DNA from: Streptomyces nojiriensis
Lineage (GTDB): Bacteria > Actinomycetota > Actinomycetes > Streptomycetales > Streptomycetaceae
DNA: 64,000 nucleotides
Assembly: GCF_017639205.1 (NCBI RefSeq)
Contig: NZ_CP071139.1
Location: forward strand, 2,992,001-3,056,000
Direction: 5' to 3'
The notes under the pieces are model-generated. The model saw nothing but the letters and a program-made list of their open reading frames with translations. It was not told the origin of the DNA and did not search any database. Within the stretch, counting starts at the first letter, position 1; every line of letters starts with the position of its first letter. Below are positions 17,827 through 27,472 of the stretch, piece by piece. The translations under genes were made by a program, and so were the position numbers.

Positions 17827-19452
17827 TCAGTGGTGGCCGTGGCCGGACTGGATCTCCTTGTATTCCTCCACCGTGGGCTTCGGAATCTGGTTGTTCTCGC
17901 CGTAGAAGCCCTTGCTGAGCTTCGCGCGCAGCTTCTCGGCGGCCTTCACCTTGCGCTCGACACCGTTCTCGTCGACCGTCGGGCCGATCTCGACCGGCTT
18001 GTACTGCTCGTGCGCGGTGAGCTTGTGCAGCTGACCCGCCGGGAGCGGCTCGTGGACCTCGACGAACTCACCGTGCGGCAGACGCTTGATGATGCCGGTC
18101 TCGCGACCGTGCAGCACCTTGTCGTGGTCCCGGCGCTGGAGGCCGAGGCAGATCCGCTTGGTGACGATGAAGGCGAGGACCGGGACGACGAAGAAGCCGA
18201 TCCGGACGAACCAGGTGATCGAGTTGATCGACAGGTGGAAGTACTGGGCGAACATGTCGTTGCCGCCGCCGATGAGGAGCACGATGTACTCCGCGATCCA
18301 GGCGACACCGAAGGCCGTACGGGTCGGGACGTTGCGCGGGCGGTCCAGGATGTGGTGCTCGCGCTTGTCCCCGGTGACCCAGGACTCGATGAACGGCCAG
18401 ACGGCGATCGCACCCAGCACCAGCGGGAAGAGCAGCAGCGGGATGAACACGCCCAGGACGAGCGTGTGGCCCCACAGGTTGATCTCCCAGCCGGGCATGG
18501 CTCGGATCAGGCCTTCCGGCATACCCATGTACCAGTCGGGCTGCGCACCGGTGGACACGTTGTCCGGGCGGTACGGGCCGAGCGCCCAGATCGGGTTGAT
18601 CGAGGCGATCGCCGCGATGGCCGCGATGACACCGAAGACCAGGAAGAAGAAGCCTCCGGCCTTGGCCATGTAGACCGGCAGCAGCGGCATGCCGACGACG
18701 TTGTCGTTCGTCTTGCCGGGACCCGCGAACTGGGTGTGCTTGTGGTAGAAGACCAGGATCAGGTGGGCCACGAGCAGGCCCATCATGATGCCGGGCAGCA
18801 GCAGGATGTGCACCGAGTAGAACCGCGCGACGAAGTCGCCGCCCGGGAACTCCCCGCCGAACAGGAACATCGACAGGTACGTGCCGACGACCGGGACGGA
18901 CAGGATGGCGCCCTGCATGAAGCGGACACCGGTACCCGAGAGCAGGTCGTCCGGCAGCGAGTAACCGGTGAAGCCGGTGAACATGCCGAGGACCAGCAGC
19001 AGGAAGCCGAAGATCCAGTTGACCTCACGCGGCTTGCGGAACGCGCCGGTGAAGAAGACGCGCATCATGTGCACGACCATGGCCGCGACGAAGATCAGCG
19101 CCGCCCAGTGGTGGATCTGACGGATCAGCAGGCCACCGCGGACGTCGAAGCTGATGTCCAGCGTCGAGGCGAAGGCCTCGGACATCATGACGCCCTGCAT
19201 CGGCACGTACGAGCCGTGGTACACGACCTCGTTCATGCTCGGGTGGAAGAACAGCGTCAGGTACACACCCGTGAGGATGATGATGATGAAGCTGTAGAGG
19301 CAGATCTCACCGAGCATGAAGGACCAGTGGTCCGGGAAGATCTTGCGCATGTTGGCCTTGGCGAGGCTGTAGATGCCCAGGCGGCCGTCCGCCCAGTCCG
19401 CTACGCGCTCGCCGGCCGGCGCTTTGCGCTCGTTGTTGACGCTGGTGCTCAT
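17827..19452 (-). CDS. qcrB: menaquinol-cytochrome c reductase cytochrome b subunit
   Basis: 541 aa, the long actinobacterial form of cytochrome b in the bcc complex. It oxidises menaquinol and passes electrons to the Rieske protein and to high-potential and low-potential hemes b. The N-terminal half shows the TM bundle with heme ligands in IHHWAALIFVAAMVVHMMRVFF and VHILLLPGIMMGLLVAHLILVFYHKH. The C-terminal half has further spans and a hydrophilic tail, ending in a His-rich GHGHH. It starts inside the end of qcrA (4-nt overlap) and is the last gene of the ctaE-qcrCAB run. It forms a supercomplex with the aa3 oxidase encoded nearby. Confidence 0.97.
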   Translation of the reverse strand: MSTSVNNERKAPAGERVADWADGRLGIYSLAKANMRKIFPDHWSFMLGEICLYSFIIIILTGVYLTLFFHPSMNEVVYHGSYVPMQGVMMSEAFASTLDISFDVRGGLLIRQIHHWAALIFVAAMVVHMMRVFFTGAFRKPREVNWIFGFLLLVLGMFTGFTGYSLPDDLLSGTGVRFMQGAILSVPVVGTYLSMFLFGGEFPGGDFVARFYSVHILLLPGIMMGLLVAHLILVFYHKHTQFAGPGKTNDNVVGMPLLPVYMAKAGGFFFLVFGVIAAIAAIASINPIWALGPYRPDNVSTGAQPDWYMGMPEGLIRAMPGWEINLWGHTLVLGVFIPLLLFPLVLGAIAVWPFIESWVTGDKREHHILDRPRNVPTRTAFGVAWIAEYIVLLIGGGNDMFAQYFHLSINSITWFVRIGFFVVPVLAFIVTKRICLGLQRRDHDKVLHGRETGIIKRLPHGEFVEVHEPLPAGQLHKLTAHEQYKPVEIGPTVDENGVERKVKAAEKLRAKLSKGFYGENNQIPKPTVEEYKEIQSGHGHH

Positions 19453-20504
19453 CCGCGCTCCCAGAATGCAGGACCGACGGGCTCTTCGAAGTCGCCGAGC
19501 GCTTCGAGGAAGCCTTCGTCATTCACGCCGATCCGCAGCTGCGGAAGCGCGTGACCGGCCGGGCCGAAGATGACACGGGCGCCGTCGGAGAGGTCGAAGG
19601 TGGACTGGTGGCACGGGCAGAGCACGTGGTGCGTCTGCTGCTCGTACAGGCTGATCGGGCAGCCGACGTGGGTGCAGATCTTGGAGTAGGCCACGATCCC
19701 GTCGTGGGACCACTCCAGTTCCTTCTTGTCCTTGATGTCTTCCGGCTGAATGCGGACGATCATCAGGGCGGCCTTGGCGATCTGGACCTGGAAGTCGTGC
19801 TGCTCCTCCTCCAGGCCTTCCGGCATGGCGAAGGTGAGCGAACCGACGAGGACGTCCTCGGGACGCAGCGGCTCCATCGTGTTCTGGTTGATGAGCAGCT
19901 TGCCCTTGGCCCACAGGGTCTTGCGCAGCTTGTCCTCGGGCAGCGGGCCCAGGTCGCGCATGATCATGACGGCGGACAGCGGCAGCATGGCCAGCGCGCC
20001 CAGCATCGTGTTGCGGATCAGGGGACGCCGGCCGATGCCGGACTCGTTCGCGCCGTCGGCGAAGTCCTGCAGGACCTGTGCCTTGACCTCCGGCGGAGCG
20101 GCGATCTCGTGGCGCTCGGCGGCGACCTCCACGTCGGACATCAGGGTGCGGGCCCAGTGGACCGCGCCCGCGCCGATGCAGAAGAGGGCCACGCCCAGGG
20201 TCATGCCCAGGGAGAAGTTGAGCGCGCTGACCTTCCCGATGGGGAAGATGTAGACGATCTTGTCGACCGGGAAGATCACGTAGGACGCGATGAAGCCGAT
20301 CGTCGCCAGCATCGACAGGGTGAAGAGCATCGCGACGGTGCGCTCGGAGCGCTTCGCCGCCCGCTCGTCGATGTCCTGGATACGGGGCTTGTGGACCGGC
20401 AGGCCCGGGTCGGCGAACGGGTCGTCCGCGACCGCTACGCCGTGGTGGGCGTCGCCCTGCTCGCTCGGCAGGTGCTTGTCTTCGGGAATCTCTTGGCTAC
20501 TCAT
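19449..20504 (-). CDS. qcrA: Rieske iron-sulfur subunit of the bcc complex
   Basis: 351 aa. The C-terminal Rieske domain binds a 2Fe-2S cluster through CTHVGC and CPCHQSTFDL. The actinobacterial type has three N-terminal membrane spans (about residues 60-80, 95-115 and 160-180) instead of one. It moves electrons from menaquinol at the Qo site of QcrB to the diheme cytochrome QcrC. Both gene ends overlap the neighbours by 4 nt (qcrC upstream, qcrB downstream), implying translational coupling and equal subunit supply. The N-terminal 45 residues are hydrophilic and lie on the cytoplasmic side. Confidence 0.97.
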   Translation of the reverse strand: MSSQEIPEDKHLPSEQGDAHHGVAVADDPFADPGLPVHKPRIQDIDERAAKRSERTVAMLFTLSMLATIGFIASYVIFPVDKIVYIFPIGKVSALNFSLGMTLGVALFCIGAGAVHWARTLMSDVEVAAERHEIAAPPEVKAQVLQDFADGANESGIGRRPLIRNTMLGALAMLPLSAVMIMRDLGPLPEDKLRKTLWAKGKLLINQNTMEPLRPEDVLVGSLTFAMPEGLEEEQHDFQVQIAKAALMIVRIQPEDIKDKKELEWSHDGIVAYSKICTHVGCPISLYEQQTHHVLCPCHQSTFDLSDGARVIFGPAGHALPQLRIGVNDEGFLEALGDFEEPVGPAFWERG

Positions 20505-21310
20505 GACTTCTTGGCCTTAGCGGTGTGGGCCGCGACCCAGACGGCGACAGCGATCAACGCACCCAGGGCGAAGATCCAGCCGAACAGACCCTCGGAGACG
20601 GGGCCGAGGCCACCGAGCTTCAGGCCGCCGGGGCTGGTCGACTTCTCGCCGTTGACGTTCTCCAGGTACGCGATGATGTCCTTCTTCTGCTTCTCCGGCA
20701 TCGTGCTGTCGGGGAAGGAGGGCATGTTCTGCGGGCCGGTCTGCATGGCCTCGTAGATGTGCTTCGGCGAGACACCCTCAAGGTTGGGGGCGTACTTGCC
20801 GTTCGTCAGCGCGCCGCCTTCGCCGGTGAAGTTGTGGCACTGCGCGCAGTTGTTGCGGAAGAGCTCACCACCGTTGGCGATGTCGGCGCCCGCCGGGTCG
20901 TACTGCTTCGCGGTCGGCGTGATCGGACCGGCGCCGAGGGACGCGATGTACGCCGCCAGCTGGTCGATCTGCGCCTGGTCGTAGATGACGGGCTTCTTCG
21001 GCACCTGGGCGCCGGGCTGCTGGGCGGGCATGCGGCCCGTGCTCACCTGGAAGTCGACGGCCGCGGAGCCGACGCCGACCAGGCTCGGGCCGTCAGAGGA
21101 ACCCTGACCGCCGGTTCCGTGGCAGCTTGCGCAACCCACGGCGTAGAGCTTCTTGCCCTCCTCGATGGCGAGGGACTGGGCGGTTTCATCGGCCTGCGCC
21201 TTGCCCGCGGGGGCGAAGGCGGCGTACAGCCCCCCAGTGGCCGCCAGCGCGAGGAGTAGAACGACGACCGCCGCCAGCGGATGGCGTCGTCGTGCGGAGA
21301 GCTTTTTCAC
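20501..21310 (-). CDS. qcrC: diheme cytochrome c subunit of the bcc complex
   Basis: 269 aa with an N-terminal hydrophobic signal anchor (about residues 12-32), two c-type heme sites (CASCH and CAQCH) and a C-terminal transmembrane anchor (about 240-260). Two fused cytochrome c domains are the actinobacterial replacement for cytochrome c1 plus a soluble cytochrome c. Electrons pass directly to the CuA site of CtaC in the supercomplex. The gene overlaps qcrA by 4 nt and lies 76 nt after ctaE. Confidence 0.97.
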   Translation of the reverse strand: MKKLSARRRHPLAAVVVLLLALAATGGLYAAFAPAGKAQADETAQSLAIEEGKKLYAVGCASCHGTGGQGSSDGPSLVGVGSAAVDFQVSTGRMPAQQPGAQVPKKPVIYDQAQIDQLAAYIASLGAGPITPTAKQYDPAGADIANGGELFRNNCAQCHNFTGEGGALTNGKYAPNLEGVSPKHIYEAMQTGPQNMPSFPDSTMPEKQKKDIIAYLENVNGEKSTSPGGLKLGGLGPVSEGLFGWIFALGALIAVAVWVAAHTAKAKKS

Positions 21311-21386
21311 GGATTACCCCGGTGTCAGGATCTTCTGCGTCGGTGTGTCTGGATGGAGTGCCGGGTCTTGCCCGGTGACGTGTTCG

Positions 21387-22007
21387 CTACTTGATCAGGT
21401 AGATCGTCGCGAAGAGGCCGATCCAGACGACGTCGACGAAGTGCCAGTAGTAGGACACGACGATGGCCGACGTGGCCTGTTCGTGGGTGAACCTCTTGGC
21501 CGCGTACGTCCGGCCGAGGACCAGCAGGAAGGCGATGAGACCGCCCGTCACGTGCAGCCCGTGGAAGCCGGTGGTCAGGTAGAACACCGAGCCGTAGGGG
21601 TTCGACGAGAGGGACAGGCCCTCATGCTTGACCAGCTCGGTGTACTCGAACACCTGGCCGCCAATGAAGATCGCACCCATGACGAACGTGATGATGAACC
21701 ACGTCCGGAGCTTCTTCACGTCACCGCGCTCGGCGGCGAATACGCCGAGCTGGCAGGTGAGCGAGGAAAGCACCAGGATCGTCGTGTTCGTCGCCGAGAA
21801 GGGCAGATTCAGGGCCTCGGCCTGTTCTGTCCAGAACTCGGGACCCATCACGGATCGCAGGGTGAAGTACATCGCGAAGAGGGCCGCGAAGAACATCAGC
21901 TCGGAACTCAACCAGATGATGGTTCCGACGCTGACGAGGTTCGGCCGGTTGACCGTCGGGTGCGCGTGCCCGGTATCTACTGTCGTTGCTGTCGCCACGA
22001 CCGACAT
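21387..22007 (-). CDS. ctaE: cytochrome c oxidase subunit III
   Basis: 206 aa with five predicted membrane spans, the usual actinobacterial length for subunit III of the aa3 oxidase. Recognisable blocks are [22 protein letters not shown] and [22 protein letters not shown], plus [15 protein letters not shown] near the C-terminus. It leads the ctaE-qcrC-qcrA-qcrB gene run, separate from ctaCDF as in other actinobacteria. The ATG at 22007 sits inside a perfect 21-bp palindrome (21998-22018), which may affect translation or mark a regulator site. It is divergent from the receiver-like gene. Confidence 0.96.
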   Translation of the reverse strand: MSVVATATTVDTGHAHPTVNRPNLVSVGTIIWLSSELMFFAALFAMYFTLRSVMGPEFWTEQAEALNLPFSATNTTILVLSSLTCQLGVFAAERGDVKKLRTWFIITFVMGAIFIGGQVFEYTELVKHEGLSLSSNPYGSVFYLTTGFHGLHVTGGLIAFLLVLGRTYAAKRFTHEQATSAIVVSYYWHFVDVVWIGLFATIYLIK

Positions 22008-22018
22008 TATGTCGGTCG
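21998..22018 (-). promoter_or_regulatory. 21-bp palindrome over the ctaE start codon
   Basis: Ten-base arms CGACCGACAT and ATGTCGGTCG surround one central base, and the start ATG is the first three bases of the downstream arm in the transcript. In RNA the arms could pair (with an unfavourably tight turn) and hide the start codon; in DNA it could be an operator. Function not shown. Confidence 0.5.
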
Positions 22019-22206
22019 CTTATCCCGCCCTCACCCCGGGGGGTGCCGTTCGGAGTGTCAGGGGCGTGTGCAAGGCCCGAACGGCCCATCAGATGAGCCC
22101 CGCGTACCGCCACCTGCGACATGTTCGAAGCGATGTTGACGGCGCACCGGGAGGAGTAGCATCCCGCGCAACATCAACGTGATTCACGGCCACGTGGAGG
22201 AACGAA

Positions 22207-22608
22207 ATGCGGGCGACTGCGCGGGTTCTGGTCTACAGCGACGACGCGGGCACCCGGGAGCAGGTGCGGCTGGCGGCAGGACGCAGGCCCGCCGCGGACC
22301 TGCCGCCGGTGGAGTTCCTGGAGTGCGCGACGCTCCCGGCGGTCCTGTCGGAGCTGGACGCGGGTGGTGTCGACGTGTGCGTGCTGGACGGCGAGGCGGT
22401 TCCGGCCGGGGGCATGGGGGTGTGCCGGCAGATCAAGGACGAGATCTTCCGCTGTCCGCCGGTGCTGCTGCTGATGGGGCGCCCCCAGGACGCCTGGCTG
22501 GCCACGTGGAGCCGTGCGGACGCCGCCGTGACCCTTCCGGTGGACCCGGTGCAGTTCGCGGACACCCTGGCGGGCCTCCTGAGGACCCGTCTGTCCCTGG
22601 ACGCCTGA
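22207..22608 (+). CDS. receiver-like (pseudo-receiver) protein
   Basis: 133 aa with a good ribosome site (GGAGGAA before the ATG at 22207). The layout follows a CheY-like receiver: an acidic pair at YSDDAG near residue 12, a central strand ending in the putative phospho-Asp (CVLDGEAVP, near residue 62), LLLMGRP where Thr/Ser is expected, and TLPVDPVQF where the conserved Lys-Pro is expected. The switch Thr and the Lys are not conserved, so this is probably an atypical or non-phosphorylated receiver. There is no output domain. The gene is divergent from ctaE, sharing about 200 nt, and is closed by a strong hairpin. Its partner is unknown; a link to respiratory gene control is only suggested by position. 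Confidence 0.75.
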   Translation: MRATARVLVYSDDAGTREQVRLAAGRRPAADLPPVEFLECATLPAVLSELDAGGVDVCVLDGEAVPAGGMGVCRQIKDEIFRCPPVLLLMGRPQDAWLATWSRADAAVTLPVDPVQFADTLAGLLRTRLSLDA

Positions 22609-22612
22609 TACA

Positions 22613-22646
22613 CCCCCTCAGGGGCCCGCGTGCGCCCCTGAGGGGG
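22613..22646. terminator. hairpin after the receiver-like gene
   Basis: A perfect 13-bp stem CCCCCTCAGGGGC (22613-22625) / 22634-22646, 4 nt after the stop of the receiver-like gene. Confidence 0.85.
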
Positions 22647-22672
22647 CCGTACGGGTGAACGGGCCGGGAATT

Positions 22673-22703
22673 CCCCTCCCCCGGACGCCGTCCGGGGGAG
22701 GGG
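22673..22703. terminator. hairpin after the L,D-transpeptidase gene
   Basis: A perfect 14-bp stem CCCCTCCCCCGGAC (22673-22686) / 22690-22703 with a 3-nt loop. It sits 17 nt past the L,D-transpeptidase stop on the minus strand, so the convergent pair has one hairpin for each gene. Confidence 0.85.
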
Positions 22704-22719
22704 CCCCGCCCGGGGCCGC

Positions 22720-23967
22720 TCAGACGGTGGGGCGCAGGCGGGCCTGGTCGACGGGGCTGCGGCCCTCCTGGGTGCCCTTGAGCAGGGCGCTGCCCTGGCG
22801 CCAGTCCTTCCAGTCCATGTTCCAGTCGCCGAAGCCGTTGCCGAAGACGTCCATGTCGTCGCCGATGCTGTTGATCACCTGGACGATGTCGCCCTCGGTG
22901 ATGTTCTCGTAGAACCAGGCGGCGTTGCCGGTGCTCATGCCCGTGCAGCCGTGGCTGACGTTCTCGTAGCCCTGGGAGCCGACGGACCACGGCGCGGCGT
23001 GGACGTATTCACCACTCCAGGTGACGCGAGTGGCGTAGTAGACGGGCAGGTTGTAGTACTCGCTGCCGCCGATGCCGACGGTGTCGCCGCGCATCTGTAC
23101 GAAGTACTGCTTGCCCAGCACCACCTTGATGCCGTTGCGGGTGGAGAAGCCGGGCTTGCCGGTGGTCACCGGGATGGTGTTGATCACTTCTCCGTTGCGC
23201 TTGAACGTGAGGTAGTGCGAGGAGGCGTCGGTGGTGACCTCGACCCGGTCCCCGATCTCCAGCTTCAGCGGCTTGGCGACGGCCCCGTGGAGCTCGTCGG
23301 TGATCCTGACGCCCTCCAGGTTGCTCCGCACGGAGACGGCGGAGTTGGCGGGCCAGTAGTCCTTGGGCCGGTAGTGGAGGTTCTTGTCGTCCACCCAGTG
23401 CCAGGCGCCCTCGACGCCGGGCGGGGTGTCGACGACGAGGCCCCGTTCCACGATGGCGCGGGCGGCCTTGTCCTTGACCGGCTCGCTGAGTTCGGCGGTG
23501 ATGGGCTGCCCGACGCCGTACTTTCCCTCGTCCGGGCCGAATTCGACCTTCAGGATCCCCTTGGAGGGGGTGGTGTCGAAGGTGAGCGTGCGCTGCCCGG
23601 GGGCGCCCCGCTCGTCCTCGGTGCTCACGATGACCGTGTAACGGACTCCTGAGGCCATCGGGGTCGTGCTGTGCCAGCGGTCCCCCTTGGCGCTCAGTTC
23701 GCCCGCCAGGCGGCGGCCGTGGGTGTCCACGGCCAGCACATCGGTGATCCGGCCGCCGCTGTTCTTGGCGGTGATTTCGAGGGGCCGGTCGGGGTTCACG
23801 GGGCGCTTGCCGGCGCTCTGGTTGAAGGCGACCTGATCGCCCGCGTCGTACGGGCGGGCTGACAGCGGGTTCTTGTCGCCGGACCCGCATGCGGTGGCGC
23901 CGGCCCCGAGGGACGCGACCAGCAGGGAGCAGCTGAGTACCGTCCAAAGACGCGGTGAGTGCTTCAT
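22720..23967 (-). CDS. L,D-transpeptidase lipoprotein with Ig-like domain
   Basis: 415 aa from the ATG at 23967. A lipoprotein signal ends at GATAC (Cys near residue 27). One or two immunoglobulin-like domains fill about residues 50-250, as in mycobacterial LdtMt2. The C-terminal YkuD domain carries the catalytic motif SHGCTGMSTG with Cys near residue 339. Such enzymes form 3-3 cross-links in peptidoglycan and can attach proteins to it, working outside the membrane. The gene lies between ctaF and ctaE but is isolated by hairpins on both sides, so it is probably an independent unit despite its position among respiratory genes. Confidence 0.93.
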   Translation of the reverse strand: MKHSPRLWTVLSCSLLVASLGAGATACGSGDKNPLSARPYDAGDQVAFNQSAGKRPVNPDRPLEITAKNSGGRITDVLAVDTHGRRLAGELSAKGDRWHSTTPMASGVRYTVIVSTEDERGAPGQRTLTFDTTPSKGILKVEFGPDEGKYGVGQPITAELSEPVKDKAARAIVERGLVVDTPPGVEGAWHWVDDKNLHYRPKDYWPANSAVSVRSNLEGVRITDELHGAVAKPLKLEIGDRVEVTTDASSHYLTFKRNGEVINTIPVTTGKPGFSTRNGIKVVLGKQYFVQMRGDTVGIGGSEYYNLPVYYATRVTWSGEYVHAAPWSVGSQGYENVSHGCTGMSTGNAAWFYENITEGDIVQVINSIGDDMDVFGNGFGDWNMDWKDWRQGSALLKGTQEGRSPVDQARLRPTV

Positions 23968-24022
23968 GGAGCCAACGCTATGAAGATATGACAAATCCGG
24001 CGCGCGGGGTGACTGCAAACGA

Positions 24023-24060
24023 GGGGCCCGGGCTCCTCCCGAAGGAGGGACCCGGGCCCC
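24023..24060. terminator. terminator after ctaF
   Basis: A long hairpin with GGGGCCCGGG (24023-24032) paired to 24051-24060 and an inner CCTCC/GGAGG stem on a GAA-type loop. It lies between the ctaF stop and the L,D-transpeptidase start on the minus strand. Confidence 0.85.
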
Positions 24061-24092
24061 AAGTGCGGCGCGGCACGGCCGCGAAGGTGCTG

Positions 24093-24491
24093 CTACTGGT
24101 TCTGGTTCTCACCGCGGTAGTACTCGTACACCCAGCCCCACAGGCCGATCATGATGATCGGGGCCGAGAAGTACATGAGCCACCAGCCGAAGACGACGCC
24201 CAGGAAGGCGAGCGCACCGCCGATGCCCAGCGAGAGCGGCTGCCAGCTGTGCGGGGAGAAGAACCCCAGCTCGCCCGCCTCGTCGGCGACGTCGGCCTCC
24301 AGGTTGTCCTGGGCCATCTGGTCGACGCGCTTGGCCGTGAAGGCCAGGTAGTAGCCGATCATGACGCTCAGGCCGAAGGCCAGGAAGAGCGCGGTGGTAC
24401 CGACGGGCTCCTTCGACCACACGCCGTACACGACGGCCATGATCAGGATGAAGAAGGAGAGCCAGAGGAACATCTTGCCCTGGATCTTCAC
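24093..24491 (-). CDS. ctaF: cytochrome c oxidase subunit IV
   Basis: 132 aa with four predicted membrane spans (two near each end), typical of the actinobacterial subunit IV ([22 protein letters not shown] start). It is non-catalytic and helps assemble the aa3 oxidase and the bcc-aa3 supercomplex. Its start overlaps the ctaD stop by 4 nt, and a long hairpin follows its stop, so it ends the ctaC-ctaD-ctaF operon. Confidence 0.95.
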   Translation of the reverse strand: MKIQGKMFLWLSFFILIMAVVYGVWSKEPVGTTALFLAFGLSVMIGYYLAFTAKRVDQMAQDNLEADVADEAGELGFFSPHSWQPLSLGIGGALAFLGVVFGWWLMYFSAPIIMIGLWGWVYEYYRGENQNQ

Positions 24492-26218
24492 TTGCCGGCC
24501 TCCTTGCCGCCGGTGACGGCCTTGGCGGCGACGCTGTGGTCCTCGAGGTGGTCGAGGGCCGCGATCTCAGGGTGGTGCAGGTCGAACGCCGGGGACTCGG
24601 AACGGATCCGCGGCAGGGTGAGGAAGTTGTGCCGCGGCGGCGGGCAGGACGTCGCCCACTCGAGCGAACGGCCGTAACCCCACGGGTCGTCGACCTCGAC
24701 CTTCTCGCCGTACTTGGCCGTCTTCCAGACGTTGTACATGAACGGCAGCATCGACAGGCCGAGCACGAACGAGCTGATCGTCGAGATCGTGTTCAGCGCG
24801 GTGAAGCCGTCGGCGGCGAGGTAGTCCGCGTAACGACGCGGCATGCCCTCGGCACCGAGCCAGTGCTGCACCAGGAAGGTGCCGTGGAAGCCGATGAACA
24901 GCGTCCAGAACGTCATCTTGCCGAGACGCTCGTCCAGCATCTTGCCCGTGAACTTCGGCCACCAGAAGTGGAAGCCGGCGAACATCGCGAACACCACGGT
25001 GCCGAAGACGACGTAGTGGAAGTGCGCGACGACGAAGTACGAGTCGGAGACGTGGAAGTCCATCGGGGGCGAGGCCAGGATGACGCCGGTCAGACCACCG
25101 AAGGTGAAGGTGACCAGGAAGCCGATCGTCCAGAGCATCGGGGTCTCGAAGGACAGCGAGCCCTTCCACATGGTGCCGATCCAGTTGAAGAACTTCACAC
25201 CGGTCGGTACCGCGATCAGGAAGGTCATGAAGGAGAAGAACGGCAGCAGCACACCACCGGTGACGTACATGTGGTGGGCCCACACGGTCACGGAGAGACC
25301 GGCGATCGCGATCGTCGCGGCGATCAGGCCGATGTAGCCGAACATCGGCTTACGGCTGAAGACCGGGATGATCTCGGAGACGATTCCGAAGAATGGCAGC
25401 GCGATGATGTACACCTCTGGGTGCCCGAAGAACCAGAAGAGGTGCTGCCATAGCAATGCGCCGCCGTTCGCGGCATCGAACACGTGCGAACCGAACTTGC
25501 GGTCGGCCTCCAGCGCGAAGAGCGCGGCGGCCAGCACCGGGAAGGCGAGCAGGACCAGAACACCGGTCAGCAGCACGTTCCAGGTGAAGATCGGCATGCG
25601 GAACATCGTCATGCCGGGTGCGCGCATGCAGATGATCGTGGTGATGAAGTTGACCGAGCCGAGGATGGTGCCGAAGCCGGAGAAGGCCAGACCCATGATC
25701 CACATGTCGGCGCCGATGCCCGGCGAACGGACCGCGTCCGACAGCGGGGAGTAGGCGAACCAACCGAAGTCGGCGGCGCCGCTCGGCGTGACGAAGCCGG
25801 CCACCGCGATGGTCGAGCCGAAGAGGTACAGCCAGTACGCGAACATGTTCAGCCGCGGGAACGCCACGTCGGGCGCGCCGATCTGCAGCGGCATGATCCA
25901 GTTGGCGAAGCCCGCGAAGAGCGGGGTGGCGAACATCAGCAGCATGATCGTGCCATGCATGGTGAACGCCTGGTTGAACTGCTCGTTCGACATGATCTGC
26001 GTGCCCGGACGGGCCAGCTCGGCGCGCATGAAGAGCGCCAGCACACCGCCGATGATGAAGAACACGAACGACGTGACCAGGTACATCGTGCCGATGGTCT
26101 TGTGGTCGGTCGTGGTCATCCACTTCACGACCACATTGCCCGGCTGCTTGCGCCGTACCGGCAGCTCGTTCTCGTACGAGTCGGCGGCGGCACCCTGGGA
26201 TTCGTTGAGGATGCTCAC
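24488..26218 (-). CDS. ctaD: cytochrome c oxidase subunit I (aa3)
   Basis: 576 aa, twelve membrane spans. It holds heme a and the heme a3-CuB centre where O2 is reduced to water. Diagnostic blocks are [11 protein letters not shown] (low-spin heme His), [17 protein letters not shown] with the His-Tyr pair of Cu[12 protein letters not shown] with the other CuB His ligands, and [12 protein letters not shown] for the hemes. An extended hydrophilic C-terminus (about 60 residues) is normal for actinobacteria. It overlaps ctaC upstream and ctaF downstream by 4 nt each, so the three genes are translationally coupled. Confidence 0.98.
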   Translation of the reverse strand: MSILNESQGAAADSYENELPVRRKQPGNVVVKWMTTTDHKTIGTMYLVTSFVFFIIGGVLALFMRAELARPGTQIMSNEQFNQAFTMHGTIMLLMFATPLFAGFANWIMPLQIGAPDVAFPRLNMFAYWLYLFGSTIAVAGFVTPSGAADFGWFAYSPLSDAVRSPGIGADMWIMGLAFSGFGTILGSVNFITTIICMRAPGMTMFRMPIFTWNVLLTGVLVLLAFPVLAAALFALEADRKFGSHVFDAANGGALLWQHLFWFFGHPEVYIIALPFFGIVSEIIPVFSRKPMFGYIGLIAATIAIAGLSVTVWAHHMYVTGGVLLPFFSFMTFLIAVPTGVKFFNWIGTMWKGSLSFETPMLWTIGFLVTFTFGGLTGVILASPPMDFHVSDSYFVVAHFHYVVFGTVVFAMFAGFHFWWPKFTGKMLDERLGKMTFWTLFIGFHGTFLVQHWLGAEGMPRRYADYLAADGFTALNTISTISSFVLGLSMLPFMYNVWKTAKYGEKVEVDDPWGYGRSLEWATSCPPPRHNFLTLPRIRSESPAFDLHHPEIAALDHLEDHSVAAKAVTGGKEAGK

Positions 26219-27189
26219 AGTTTGTTCACTTCCGCATTCCGGGCCGGGTCGGTCTGCTGGATACCGGCCGGGAGGTAGCCGGTCTGACCCTTCTCCGCCA
26301 GATCCTTCAGGTACGCCCGGTACTCCTCGGGGGAGACCACCTTGACGTTGAAGAGCATCCGGGAGTGGTCAGTGCCGCAGAGCTCGGCGCACTTGCCCAT
26401 GAAGGTGCCGTATTCGGACGGGGTGACCTCGAAGACGTTGGTGTGGCCCGGAATGACGTCCTGCTTGAACAGGAACGGGACCACCCAGAAGGAGTGGATC
26501 ACGTCGTTCGACGACAGGATGAAGCGGACCTTCTCGCCCTTGGGGAGGACCAGGGTCGGACCCGGGTTGCCCGTCTGGGGGTTCCGGTCGCCCGGGACAC
26601 CCTTCTGGTAGACGCCCTCGGCGCCCGCCGGGAACTCCTTGGTGAAGCGGTCCGGGATGGAGGCCAGCTCCTTGGGGACCGCGCCCGCCTTCGGGGTCGC
26701 CGCGTCGCCGTCGACGTTCTCGACGTAGTTGAAGCCCCAGCTCCACTGGAAGCCGATCACGTTGATCGTGTGCGGCGGCTTCGGGGTGAGGGCCAGGAGC
26801 TTCGACTCGTCACGAGCGGTGAAGTAGAAGAGCACCGAGACGATGATGAGCGGGACCACGGTGTACAGCGCCTCGATGGGCATGTTGTACCGGGTCTGCG
26901 CGGGGACCTCGATCTTCGTCCGGCTGCGCCGGTGGAAGATGACGCTCCAGATGATCAGGCCCCACACGAGGATGCCCGTGACCAGCGCGGCCGCCCAGGA
27001 TCCCTGCCACAGGGAGAGGATGCGCGGCGCCTCCTCGGTTACCGGAGTCGGCATTCCGAGGCGGGGGAAGTCTTTCCATGTATACGAGCAACCAGTGGCG
27101 GTCGCCAGGACCACGCCCGCAGTCAGCGCCTGCAGCAGCTTCCGCCGCATCGGGCGCCGCGGCGAGCGGTCGGAGCCGTAGGGACTCAC
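26215..27189 (-). CDS. ctaC: cytochrome c oxidase subunit II (lipoprotein form)
   Basis: 324 aa from a GTG at 27189, chosen because GGAAGG lies 6 nt upstream; the frame stays open further but without a ribosome site. A signal peptide ends in a lipobox-like TATGC at about Cys 33. Two membrane spans follow (about residues 60-80 and 105-125), then the cupredoxin domain. CuA ligands are visible in [15 protein letters not shown], with the first His in [10 protein letters not shown]. It receives electrons from the diheme QcrC. It is first in ctaC-ctaD-ctaF, with a 4-nt overlap to ctaD. The promoter should lie in the 283-nt gap shared with the divergent desulfurase gene. Confidence 0.96.
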   Translation of the reverse strand: MSPYGSDRSPRRPMRRKLLQALTAGVVLATATGCSYTWKDFPRLGMPTPVTEEAPRILSLWQGSWAAALVTGILVWGLIIWSVIFHRRSRTKIEVPAQTRYNMPIEALYTVVPLIIVSVLFYFTARDESKLLALTPKPPHTINVIGFQWSWGFNYVENVDGDAATPKAGAVPKELASIPDRFTKEFPAGAEGVYQKGVPGDRNPQTGNPGPTLVLPKGEKVRFILSSNDVIHSFWVVPFLFKQDVIPGHTNVFEVTPSEYGTFMGKCAELCGTDHSRMLFNVKVVSPEEYRAYLKDLAEKGQTGYLPAGIQQTDPARNAEVNKL

Positions 27190-27472
27190 GTAGCGCCTTC
27201 CCGAGAGTCTCGGCCCGCGCGGCCGGCCGCGGCCGTGTTCGGGTCGGTCGCCGGCCCTGACGCAGGCAGGGGTTTGGATGTTTATGCGGACCAAACCCTA
27301 CTGGACGCTATTTGGGGTCGCGCGGGGAGGGTGCCCAACGCGCCGCTACTGCCCCCGAAGGGATGGATCCGCCGTCCGGGGGACGGCGCGAATGGCCCTG
27401 AATGGCGGGCTCCGGGGCTCATCTGACGCCCCCTGACCTCGAACGTCGTGGGGCTGGAGCTAGCGTGGCCGG

